The notes under the pieces were generated by a model, which saw only the letters and a program-made list of their open reading frames with translations, searched no databases and was not told the origin of the DNA. This document shows positions 1-5,141 of a stretch of DNA of 5,236 nucleotides, piece by piece. The position numbers were made by a program, and so were the translations under genes. The stretch spans positions 1 to 5,236 of the forward strand of contig QYPU01000094.1 in assembly GCA_007280145.1 (NCBI GenBank). The letters run 5' to 3'. Every line of letters begins with the position of its first letter. The first letter of the stretch is position 1. Source of the DNA: Dehalococcoidia bacterium. GTDB lineage: Bacteria > Chloroflexota > Dehalococcoidia > GIF9 > UBA5629.

Positions 1-192
1 GCAGGAGAAACCCCAGGCTGTACGCAGTCGATTATCAAACTGATTATTATCATAGAGAATAACCAGCTCAGATGACCTTGATTCAGGTAGTGCTTGAGGT
101 GAAGATGTGGTAGGTGCCTTCGCTGGAGGTGTCGGCGTGCAGCCATAAGCCAGAAACAAGCCTAATGCCAAAAGGAACATCACTCTCCTCAT
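1..192 (-). CDS. Probable MBL-fold metallo-hydrolase-like lipoprotein, N-terminal part (runs off the left edge)
   Basis: Sixty-four codons are readable from the ATG at 192 down to base 1, with no stop. The product starts MRRVMFLLALGLFLAYGC. This is two arginines, a short hydrophobic core and a cysteine at residue 18, as in a lipoprotein signal peptide. The box AYGC is not canonical, since Ala sits where Leu is usual. A Pro/Thr/Ser-rich linker (residues 19-41) follows, then ELVILYDNNQFDNRLRTAWG (42-61) at the start of a folded domain. The segment ILYDNN..D.RL.TAWGFSC recalls the first strand and loop of metallo-beta-lactamase-fold hydrolases related to COG1237. The metal-binding HxHxDH motif would lie beyond the window, so this assignment is inference. 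An AGGAGT ribosome-binding site at 198-203, five bases before the ATG, supports the start. The product is probably anchored at the outer face of the membrane. Confidence 0.6.
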   Translation of the reverse strand, partial: MRRVMFLLALGLFLAYGCTPTPPAKAPTTSSPQALPESRSSELVILYDNNQFDNRLRTAWGFSC

Positions 193-251
193 CTCCAACT
201 CCTAGCCAAGGCTTCCTGAAACCCTAATCTGCTCAGCTCAGGTTAGTCATA

Positions 252-260
252 AATATAGCA
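252..260 (-). promoter_or_regulatory. Possible extended -10 promoter for the lipoprotein gene
   Basis: On the minus strand this reads TGCTATATT, a TG-n extended -10 with a 5/6 match to TATAAT. It lies about 60 bases upstream of the lipoprotein ATG. No good -35 box is visible 16-18 bases further upstream, so the call rests on the extended -10 alone. Confidence 0.3.
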
Positions 261-357
261 CAACTTGACATGGTCCGCACTGCCCCAGCCGCGCATAGGA
301 AGAAATCTTCAATCTGGCCTTGGCGTCACAACACGCTACTTTATTGGGACACGATAA

Positions 358-372
358 GAAGTTACACACTTC
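358..372 (-). terminator. Weak hairpin downstream of the flavoenzyme gene, possible terminator
   Basis: GAAGT and ACTTC form a 5-bp stem around a 5-base loop, about 40 bases past the flavoenzyme stop codon. The minus strand continues with TTAT, which is not a proper U-tract. A short GTGAG/CTCAC palindrome lies closer to the stop (around 396-406). Neither is a convincing intrinsic terminator. Confidence 0.2.
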
Positions 373-413
373 GCTATTAAATACGTAGGGGGTACGTGAG
401 TCTCACAGCTGAG

Positions 414-2684
414 CTAGAGCATCCTGCCAACTGCGTAGCCAGCCTTTGTGGCCTCAAAGATACGCCCCGCGCTGAATGAATCGCCAATGTTATGTATCTC
501 CGGAGCGACGCGCTCCTTGACGCAGACCTCATACAGCCTGTCATCTGGTTCTAGGCCGACAGCCAGAACCACCAGGTCCGCTTCGATGTCTATCTCCTTT
601 TCCTTAACCAAGATCTTCTTTCCCAGAGGATTCTTGATGTTCTCTGGCAGTACTGGAGACCATGTGTTGTATGGGTCAGGTACCGTGGGGGAGACGTTTT
701 TGCTAATCTTAATCGCGTTCTGGCCAACGCTCTGGAGCTTAGCGCAATTCAGTAACTGTACTCCTGCCTTTTCTAGATAATGTATTAGGTGACTACGGTT
801 TGCCGTACAGACACCTTTCATGAAGTAGGGCAACATCTCTACGATGGTAACATCTTTGCTCATCTCGTAAACCAGCATATATGCCACTTCGCAGCCAACT
901 GAACCACCGCCGATGACCACCACCTTGTTGGCCTTCGCAGCCGTCAAGGTGTTGCGGAGTAGATTCACGGCCTGCACTACGTGTGGCAAATCAATTCCCT
1001 CTACAACCAGCTTTATTGGACGTGCCCCGGTGCAGGTGACGACAGCATCAAATCCCTCCCCCTTGAGCAACTCTGGTGTAGCCTCTGTACGCAAGCGGAT
1101 CTTGAGTTGATAACTTCGGGCTGTTTCCTCCACCTGGTTTTCCAAATACTGCAGATAGTTGGCGACATCGTATTTGAACTTAGGTACAGAGCCGGGAATC
1201 AGCTCACCACCCACTTTATCCAGCTTTTCGAATAATGTCACATGATGCCCTCGTTGCGCAGCAGTGCAAGCACAGAGCATTCCAGTTGGACCGGCACCGA
1301 CGACAGCGACCTTCTTGGGCCTGGAGGTGGGGACGAGTTCAGTGCATAGTACGTCTTCGAACCCGGTGCGAGGGTTCACGGCACACTGCGGATGTCCACC
1401 CTCGATGAATTCATTCAGGCAGGCCTCCTGGTCGCCGATGCACGGACGGATATCGCATACGCGGCCAGCATAGGTTTTATTAGGCCACTCTGGGTCGGCC
1501 AACAAGGGACGGGCCAGCATAATCATGTCGCATAGCCCCTCACGTAGGGCCTGTTCAGCCAAGTCAGGATACCCTAGTTTGCCCACGGCTACAACCGGCA
1601 CGGGTAATCCCATGTTTGACTTAATCCCTTGCCTGGCAAAGTAGTCTTTAACCAACTTAGCAATCGGTAGGTAGCATCCTGGTGGCATTGCCGTGGGCGG
1701 ATGCGGCAGCCACCAGTTGTCATAGCAGCCCAGGTCAACATCGAACATATCCACTCCGGCCTTCACCAGGTTAGCCATATAATCCAGTGTCATCTCAACT
1801 GTACGTTCTTTGGCAAACTTCTTCAATGCGCTCACTTTGGGTAACCGCTGGCCATAGGTCTCATTCAAGGCTAGCGAGAGGTCGATGCGGTACATTATCG
1901 GATAGTCAACCCCGCAGCGTTGGCGGATATGTTTAACTAGCTCGATGCCGAATGCTTGCCAGTTGGCAAAGCGACCGAACTTCCGGCGGTTGAAGGCGGT
2001 GTTTGTCATCTGCTCTAACAAGTATCCTTCATGTCCGTGAAGATAAACTCCATCAATGAGCAGTGCCTTAGCGTCGGCGGCCGCCTGCCCCGCATTTTTT
2101 ATAATCTTTAGGCACTCGCCATCTCGCAACGGCCTGCAAGGCACAGCTGGAATATAGAAATTAGGGTTCCATGAGGCTGAGACAGGCAGCCTGAACTTCT
2201 TTACCAAGCACTCAGGGGAGGCCACACGGCCTAAACCAGGGCTGAGCTGAATAAAGAACTTGGCACCATAGGCATGTATACTCTCGGCCAGTATCCTCCA
2301 GCCGGGGAAGACGGTGCGTGTGCGGTCGATACGAGGTAGCAAGCTGAGGTCGCCCGGCTCTGTTACCGAGGCTTCGACATTATAGCTAACCAACACCAAA
2401 CCAGAGGTGATCAAGCCCACACCGCCTTTCGCACGCTCGGTAAAGTACTGGAGCATCTTGTTACTAGGCCGGCCAGTCTCATCGCATAAGCCGACATTGC
2501 CCATGGGGCCCATAACGATACGGTTCTTGATTTTGATATTGTTGATCTGGATAGGAGAGAATAAGTGGTAGTAGGGAAACAGATGGTCTGTCATCCTACC
2601 GTCTGCCAAGTGCTCTTCGTCGAGGAACCATCCGCCATAGCTTTCAACGAGATCACTGATAACCCTCTGAATTTTATTTTCCAT
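414..2684 (-). CDS. FAD/FMN iron-sulfur NAD(P)H:flavin oxidoreductase, old yellow enzyme / 2,4-dienoyl-CoA reductase (FadH/BaiH-like) family
   Basis: This 756-residue cytoplasmic flavoenzyme probably reduces an activated C=C bond with NAD(P)H; the substrate is unknown. Residues 1-40 are an N-terminal extension. The FMN-binding TIM barrel starts at LFSPIQINNIKIKNRIVMGP and runs to about 400. It includes GHEGYLLEQ, whose Tyr221 probably matches the catalytic Tyr of FadH. The cluster loop is C415-x2-D418-x3-C422-x11-C434, where the family has four cysteines, so the second ligand is replaced by Asp. FAD and NAD(P)H Rossmann motifs follow: GAGPTG at 463-468 and GGGSVG at 592-597. IGD (733-735) begins the C-terminal FAD-contact motif. 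Relatives are usually about 640-680 residues. The extra length is the N-terminal arm and an insert near 660-690. I chose the ATG at 2684 because AGGAGG (2690-2695) is 5 bases away. An in-frame TTG at 2687 would be only 2 bases away. It ends with TAG and appears monocistronic. Confidence 0.9.
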   Translation of the reverse strand: MENKIQRVISDLVESYGGWFLDEEHLADGRMTDHLFPYYHLFSPIQINNIKIKNRIVMGPMGNVGLCDETGRPSNKMLQYFTERAKGGVGLITSGLVLVSYNVEASVTEPGDLSLLPRIDRTRTVFPGWRILAESIHAYGAKFFIQLSPGLGRVASPECLVKKFRLPVSASWNPNFYIPAVPCRPLRDGECLKIIKNAGQAAADAKALLIDGVYLHGHEGYLLEQMTNTAFNRRKFGRFANWQAFGIELVKHIRQRCGVDYPIMYRIDLSLALNETYGQRLPKVSALKKFAKERTVEMTLDYMANLVKAGVDMFDVDLGCYDNWWLPHPPTAMPPGCYLPIAKLVKDYFARQGIKSNMGLPVPVVAVGKLGYPDLAEQALREGLCDMIMLARPLLADPEWPNKTYAGRVCDIRPCIGDQEACLNEFIEGGHPQCAVNPRTGFEDVLCTELVPTSRPKKVAVVGAGPTGMLCACTAAQRGHHVTLFEKLDKVGGELIPGSVPKFKYDVANYLQYLENQVEETARSYQLKIRLRTEATPELLKGEGFDAVVTCTGARPIKLVVEGIDLPHVVQAVNLLRNTLTAAKANKVVVIGGGSVGCEVAYMLVYEMSKDVTIVEMLPYFMKGVCTANRSHLIHYLEKAGVQLLNCAKLQSVGQNAIKISKNVSPTVPDPYNTWSPVLPENIKNPLGKKILVKEKEIDIEADLVVLAVGLEPDDRLYEVCVKERVAPEIHNIGDSFSAGRIFEATKAGYAVGRML

Positions 2685-2689
2685 CAAGC

Positions 2690-2695
2690 CCTCCT
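2690..2695 (-). promoter_or_regulatory. Shine-Dalgarno site fixing the flavoenzyme start
   Basis: The minus strand reads AGGAGG, then GCTTG, then ATG at 2684. The five-base gap suits the ATG. The adjacent upstream TTG (2687-2685) would be only two bases from the site, so the ATG is the likelier start and the protein is one residue shorter than the longest reading frame. Confidence 0.75.
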
Positions 2696-2828
2696 CACAT
2701 ACATGCAGATTGGCTTACCGATGACTCCACTTTCACATGAAGCAACATTGACACCAGACTTCTCTGTTGACTATCTGGTTTACCCATTATTTTCCCTATA
2801 TACAAACAACGCCGTTGGGCTTGGCACG

Positions 2829-2857
2829 ATTGTAGCATCTGAAGCAATGACCTTCAA
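2829..2857 (-). promoter_or_regulatory. Putative sigma-70-type promoter for the flavoenzyme gene
   Basis: On the minus strand, TTGAAG (2857-2852, 4/6 to consensus) and TACAAT (2834-2829, 5/6) are separated by exactly 17 bases. Transcription would begin near 2822, leaving a leader of roughly 140 bases before the ATG. The call rests on sequence match and spacing alone. Confidence 0.5.
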
Positions 2858-2995
2858 GCTTGGTGTAGCAGCTCTCCGCTTATGAAAGAGAGTAGAACGT
2901 AACCCTCCAAGGCTGGCATCATCTACAGCTGAACATTCCGCTAAAAGGTGCAATTGAAGAACCGTTGCCGGCGGAGACAGAGGATACTATCCGCT

Positions 2996-3358
2996 CTATT
3001 TTGATAGTCGCCACGAGCTAACCATCAGTATGCTAGCGATGAGGTATGGCAGGCCGATTAGCACCCATGCAAAGACGTGACTGTGGCCAGCATAGCAGCT
3101 TATGTGTATGCCTAGACCAACCGAGGTAAGAAATAGCAGTATCCCAGAGATCGCATCTTTCCACCAGGAAAGAATGCCCCCGGCTACCGCTATCACTCCC
3201 AGAAAAACTAATGTGCCAGTTTCTATCGTAATTGGACCTGCACCTTCAGTTATGGCCGAACCAATCAACATAACCACAAACCAAATGGCTGCAATAGATG
3301 CTATAATCCGTCCTGCCCACCTCAGAAGGTTGATAAGATTAGAGTGGTGACCATCCAA
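2996..3358 (-). CDS. Small four-helix integral membrane protein of unknown function
   Basis: This 120-residue inner-membrane protein has four predicted hydrophobic helices at about residues 15-37, 47-64, 67-86 and 94-114. It has a short polar N-terminus and ends WRLSK. The opening LLRWAGRIIASIAAIWFVVM and the general layout resemble small uncharacterised membrane-protein families of the DUF7670 kind (LRW-x-ARI opening). That resemblance is from memory and tentative; no catalytic or binding motif is visible. The frame is open upstream to a TTG at 3436, but I place the start at the TTG at 3358. GGGAGG (3367-3372) lies 8 bases before it, whereas the upstream TTG lacks a ribosome-binding site and is itself part of a TTGACA promoter box. 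It ends with TAG and is divergent from the zinc-ribbon gene. Confidence 0.7.
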   Translation of the reverse strand: MDGHHSNLINLLRWAGRIIASIAAIWFVVMLIGSAITEGAGPITIETGTLVFLGVIAVAGGILSWWKDAISGILLFLTSVGLGIHISCYAGHSHVFAWVLIGLPYLIASILMVSSWRLSK

Positions 3359-3366
3359 ATCGGTTT

Positions 3367-3372
3367 CCTCCC
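3367..3372 (-). promoter_or_regulatory. Shine-Dalgarno site fixing the membrane-protein start
   Basis: The minus strand reads GGGAGG, eight bases before the in-frame TTG at 3358. The only ATG nearby is out of frame and closes after a few codons. This site is the main reason for preferring the 120-residue over the 146-residue protein. Confidence 0.65.
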
Positions 3373-3407
3373 GGTATGAATTGAAGTCCCGGTTGATACG
3401 TACTGTT

Positions 3408-3436
3408 AAGATAAACTGTTGGTCACCCGGTGTCAA
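3408..3436 (-). promoter_or_regulatory. Sigma-70-type promoter of the membrane-protein gene
   Basis: The minus strand holds a perfect TTGACA (3436-3431), a 17-base spacer and TATCTT (3413-3408, 4/6). Transcription would start near 3401, giving a leader of about 43 bases before the TTG start at 3358. The promoter lies inside the longer version of the reading frame, which argues against that longer version. Confidence 0.65.
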
Positions 3437-3570
3437 CTATTTGGGTCGCCAGAGGAGCCCCCTTGCCTTGTTCGGACGTAAAAGATGTTGCACGCAATGA
3501 GTATTTGTTGAATATTCTTGCCTGATAGCCAACCGTCCATTAGAATATTGCCTCCTCACGGGAGCGTTAA

Positions 3571-3599
3571 TTGCAGGAGTATTCCTTTTGTGGTATACT
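3571..3599 (+). promoter_or_regulatory. Promoter of the zinc-ribbon/RRM/helicase cluster
   Basis: TTGCAG (3571-3576, 3/6) and TATACT (3594-3599, 5/6) are 17 bases apart. TGG directly before TATACT makes an extended -10. Transcription would start near 3606, leaving a leader of about 109 bases. The spacer holds an imperfect palindrome, AGGAgtatTCCT, which could be an operator but may be chance. Confidence 0.6.
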
Positions 3600-3627
3600 T
3601 AAAACAAGTTCCAGTTTAGGTTATAAC

Positions 3628-3644
3628 AAGCTTCTCGGAAGTTA
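3628..3644 (+). promoter_or_regulatory. Small hairpin in the zinc-ribbon leader
   Basis: AAGCTTC and GAAGTT around a TCG loop give about 6-7 pairs, including one G-U, roughly 20 bases after the predicted transcription start. It could stabilise the mRNA 5' end or be part of a structured leader. Chance formation is possible. Confidence 0.35.
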
Positions 3645-3666
3645 CTTGCACGTAGTTTTCTTAAGT

Positions 3667-3717
3667 ATTGGATGACCCGAACTCTGACTAATTATAAAGA
3701 GAGGAGGTCATCCAATG
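3667..3717 (+). promoter_or_regulatory. Leader hairpin that can hide the ribosome-binding site and start codon of the zinc-ribbon gene
   Basis: ATTGGATGACC (3667-3677) is the exact reverse complement of GGTCATCCAAT (3706-3716). A U-G pair can be added with the G of the ATG. The 3' arm contains the last GG of the AGGAGG ribosome-binding site (3702-3707), the spacer and the AUG (3715-3717). Inside the 28-base loop, CTCT (3682-3685) can also pair with AGAG (3700-3703), covering the first half of the ribosome-binding site. Folded, the mRNA should initiate poorly. This suggests a translational switch such as an RNA thermometer, ligand-responsive leader or autoregulatory site. The pairing is seen in the sequence; the function is inferred. 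Confidence 0.6.
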
Positions 3718-4014
3718 AGTTTTCAGGACAAGTCCATCCAGTGCTCCGATTGCGGCACCACGTTTACTTTCAGCGCTGAAGACCAGGAGTTTTTCCGGTC
3801 CAAAGGCTACACCAACGAGCCGAAGCGCTGTCCGGAATGCCGCCTGGCAAGGAAGTCAGAACGTAACGGCAACAGCAGTTACGGAGCCCCGCGCCAGATG
3901 TTCCCCGCGACCTGCGCCGAGTGTGGCAAAAGCACCGAAGTCCCGTTTCAGCCTCGCGGTGATAAGCCAGTTTACTGCAGTGATTGCTACCGGAAAGTCC
4001 GACCTAGTAGATAA
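3715..4014 (+). CDS. Double zinc-ribbon protein (zf-trcl-type, probable zinc-ribbon domain)
   Basis: This 99-residue soluble protein has two four-cysteine zinc sites. The first pairs C10-x2-C13 with C39-x2-C42 around a charged segment (DQEFFRSKGYTNEPKRCPEC), the hallmark of the probable zinc-ribbon family. The second pairs C67-x2-C70 with C88-x2-C91 in CAECGKSTEVPFQPRGDKPV followed by YCSDC. Residues 43-62 form a polar linker. The role of the family is not established. Position at the head of a run of RNA-related genes suggests nucleic-acid or ribosome binding, which is inference. The ATG at 3715 has AGGAGGT (3702-3708) seven bases upstream, within a strong inverted repeat that could gate translation. 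It ends with TAA and is followed by a hairpin. All eight cysteines are intact. Confidence 0.88.
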   Translation: MSFQDKSIQCSDCGTTFTFSAEDQEFFRSKGYTNEPKRCPECRLARKSERNGNSSYGAPRQMFPATCAECGKSTEVPFQPRGDKPVYCSDCYRKVRPSR

Positions 4015-4023
4015 GTGAGGTTA

Positions 4024-4090
4024 AGCCGTGAGTCACATCCAGGTTGGACAACCGGCTTGGATGTGACTCGGTTAAATTTGAGTTTTGTCT
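4024..4090 (+). terminator. Hairpin after the zinc-ribbon gene, probable terminator or attenuator
   Basis: GAGTCACATCC (4030-4040) pairs perfectly with GGATGTGACTC (4059-4069). With a two-base bulge, AGCC and GGTT add about four more pairs (4024-4027 with 4070-4073). The 18-base loop contains GGTT/AACC, which could form a small inner stem. The downstream tract is T-rich but interrupted (AAATTTGAGTTTTGTCTTT), so termination may be partial. The tract runs into the apparent start of the bS21 frame at 4085. Confidence 0.6.
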
Positions 4091-4273
4091 TTAGAAGTAT
4101 CAATACATGAAGGTGAATCACAAGAATCGCTGCTGCGCCGCTTTTAGCTAATGGTGCAGATGAGTGGGGTCTTGCGGGAGGTTAAAGTCAACCGTCATTT
4201 TGTATCTAAGGGCGATGCTGCCCGCATTAAGGCAAAAAACAGCGCTAGAAGAAGGCGCCGTCAGGGATATTAA
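4085..4273 (+). pseudogene. rpsU: Ribosomal protein bS21 reading frame interrupted by an in-frame TAG
   Basis: From the TTG at 4085 the frame reads LSLEVSIHEGESQESLLRRF, a stop (TAG, 4145-4147, codon 21), then LMVQMSGVLREVKVNRHF and onward to NSARRRRRQGY, ending at TAA (4271-4273). GESQESLLRRF..MVQ.SGVLREVK..RHF and the arginine-rich tail are characteristic of bS21, a small 30S subunit protein near the 3' end of 16S rRNA that takes part in initiation. The total of 62 codon positions is normal for the family, and no frameshift is present. One base change from a CAG or AAG codon would explain the TAG. The TTG start has no clear ribosome-binding site and follows a hairpin, so initiation also looks weak. 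An internal ATG at 4151 could yield a 40-residue basic fragment. Alternatives are read-through or a sequencing error. The identity is firm; the pseudogene status is less so. Confidence 0.78.
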
Positions 4274-4314
4274 ACAGAACAGGGACTAAAATCCGAGATA
4301 GGAGAGGGCAGATT

Positions 4315-4671
4315 ATGAAAATTTATGTAGGCAATCTATCATTTGATGTTACCGAGGACGAGATTACGGCAGAATTCGGCACTTATGGCAAGGTGGAATC
4401 TGTCGCCATTCCTTCCGACAAGTTCAACGGACGGCCCAGGGGCTTTGCCTTCGTGGAAATGGCATCGAAGTCGGAGGCCGAAGCCGCCATCGCGGGTCTT
4501 AATGGTAAAACGTTAAGAGAGCGGACTATCGTGGTTAATGAGTCCCGCCCTCGCGCAGACAACAGGGGTGGTGGTTCCTACGGCGACAGGAGGAGTGGCG
4601 ACTATGGCAGCGGTGGTTACGGCGGTGGTAGGGGTGGCCGGTCGGGTGGTGGCAGGCAGCAAAGATATTAG
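4315..4671 (+). CDS. Glycine-rich RRM-domain RNA-binding protein
   Basis: This 118-residue cytoplasmic protein has one RNA recognition motif at residues 1-77. RNP2 is IYVGNL (3-8) and RNP1 is RGFAFVEM (42-49); the key aromatics Tyr4, Phe44 and Phe46 are present. Residues 84-116 form a Gly/Arg/Ser/Tyr-rich tail with GGRGGR, as in cold-induced bacterial and plant glycine-rich RNA-binding proteins. It probably binds single-stranded RNA and may act as an RNA chaperone. The ATG at 4315 has AGGAGAGGG (4300-4308) about 6-9 bases upstream. It is the only intact gene between the broken bS21 frame and the broken second RRM gene. It ends with TAG, with no clear terminator, so it may be co-transcribed with what follows. 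Confidence 0.92.
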   Translation: MKIYVGNLSFDVTEDEITAEFGTYGKVESVAIPSDKFNGRPRGFAFVEMASKSEAEAAIAGLNGKTLRERTIVVNESRPRADNRGGGSYGDRRSGDYGSGGYGGGRGGRSGGGRQQRY

Positions 4672-4678
4672 CCACTTG

Positions 4679-4705
4679 GCGACTCGACTTCGTACCGACA
4701 GTCGC
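4679..4705 (+). other. Short inverted repeat between the two RRM genes
   Basis: GCGACT (4679-4684) and AGTCGC (4700-4705) are perfect 6-base complements around a 15-base loop, just after the stop of the first RRM gene. No T-tract follows, so it does not look like an intrinsic terminator. It could be an RNA-processing or stability hairpin, or chance. Confidence 0.25.
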
Positions 4706-4776
4706 GTAAGCCTTTACTGACTCACCCGTCACAGATCGAGGCAGCGTAACCGATTTGGCAAAAAAGGGAATGCACG

Positions 4777-5106
4777 ATGAATATCTATATGGGCAACCTA
4801 TCGCTCGAAACGACCGAAGACGAATTGCGAAAAGAGTTCACGGAATTCGGGGGAGTGCTATCCGTCACCATCATGAACGACAAGTATATCGGCAGCGGCC
4901 AACCGAGGGGCTACTAATATGTTGAAATGGCCTCGAAATCCGAAGGCGCAGCCGCGATTGCCAACCTCGAAGGGAAAAAATTGAGGAACTAGGTTATTAA
5001 TGTCGTTGAAGCTCTTCCTCTCTCAAATAAAGGCAGAACGGTTTCCCTCAACATCAGAAGCAGCCGACCTAATAAAAAAAGAGAAAGAAGATACATAATT
5101 AATTAG
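4777..5106 (+). pseudogene. Second RRM-domain protein gene, broken by two in-frame stops
   Basis: From the ATG at 4777 (GGGA at 4766-4769 upstream) the frame reads MNIYMGNLSLETTEDELRKE, with RNP2 as IYMGNL (3-8). It continues to IMNDKYIGSGQPRGY, then TAA at codon 47 (4915-4917), then YVEMASKSEGAAAIANLEGK, TAG at codon 72 (4990-4992), and VINVVEALPLS with a basic tail to TAG at 5104-5106. The first stop falls inside RNP1, between RGY and YVEM where Gly or Ala is usual. The second falls in the last RRM strand, where Arg or Lys is expected. Both halves keep one frame and clear RRM similarity, so this is a paralogue of the intact neighbour (shared VEMASKSE) with a basic rather than glycine-rich tail. 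As read it makes only a 46-residue fragment. Decay, read-through and sequence error are all possible. Confidence 0.82.
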
Positions 5107-5141
5107 ACACCTGTACTGCAGGTGTCTAATCGGTATTTTTT
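5102..5141 (+). terminator. Perfect 12-bp hairpin with T-tract, intrinsic terminator or attenuator before the helicase gene
   Basis: ATTAGACACCTG (5102-5113) and CAGGTGTCTAAT (5119-5130) pair fully around the loop TACTG. CGG and TATTTTTT follow. The 5' arm contains the stop codon of the second RRM frame (5104-5106). The T-tract ends two bases before the helicase ribosome-binding site (5143-5148), leaving no room for a separate promoter downstream. Confidence 0.85.

Larger units (their letters stand above)
2688..2995. other. 308-base intergenic stretch between the membrane-protein gene and the flavoenzyme gene
   Basis: I find no recognisable gene here. A plus-strand frame (up to 106 codons, ending at 2885) overlaps the flavoenzyme antisense; it has no family resemblance and no ribosome-binding site. 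The stretch holds the putative flavoenzyme promoter and about 140 bases of its 5' leader. The leader shows only short inverted repeats, such as a 4-bp TTCA/TGAA pair. No strong terminator is visible after the membrane-protein gene, so read-through into the flavoenzyme is possible. Confidence 0.5.

Noticed and set aside
448..1473. Several plus-strand open frames of 65-110 codons inside the flavoenzyme gene
   Set aside because: They are antisense to a long, domain-rich coding sequence, have no recognisable motifs or ribosome-binding sites, and overlap one another.
2738..2849. TGAAGCAA repeated about 100 bases apart in the flavoenzyme leader
   Set aside because: Eight bases repeated twice in an intergenic region without symmetry or flanking conservation is expected by chance.
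2565..2885. Plus-strand 106-codon frame across the flavoenzyme start and the intergenic region
   Set aside because: Its first third is antisense to the flavoenzyme, its remainder runs through the putative promoter, and the protein has no family resemblance or ribosome-binding site.
3102..3350. Plus-strand 82-codon frame opposite the membrane protein
   Set aside because: It is a shadow of the four-helix membrane protein, which has hydrophobic segments, a promoter and a ribosome-binding site.
3508..3550. Two GAATATT copies (near 3510 and 3543) as a repeat or binding-site pair
   Set aside because: The AT-rich 7-mer is palindromic by itself and the flanks do not match well; it is likely to occur by chance.
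3575..3586. AGGAgtatTCCT palindrome in the promoter spacer as an operator
   Set aside because: Only four pairs per arm with an imperfect centre and no second copy; too weak to call on its own.
4535..4732. Frames on both strands (65 and 60 codons) over the glycine-rich tail
   Set aside because: Repetitive GGN codons of the RRM protein tail leave the other frames open; the products are low-complexity with no start signals.
4085..5106. Alternative genetic code with TAA/TAG read as glutamine
   Set aside because: TAG or TAA terminates the flavoenzyme, membrane-protein, zinc-ribbon and intact RRM genes at sensible family ends, so general reassignment does not fit.
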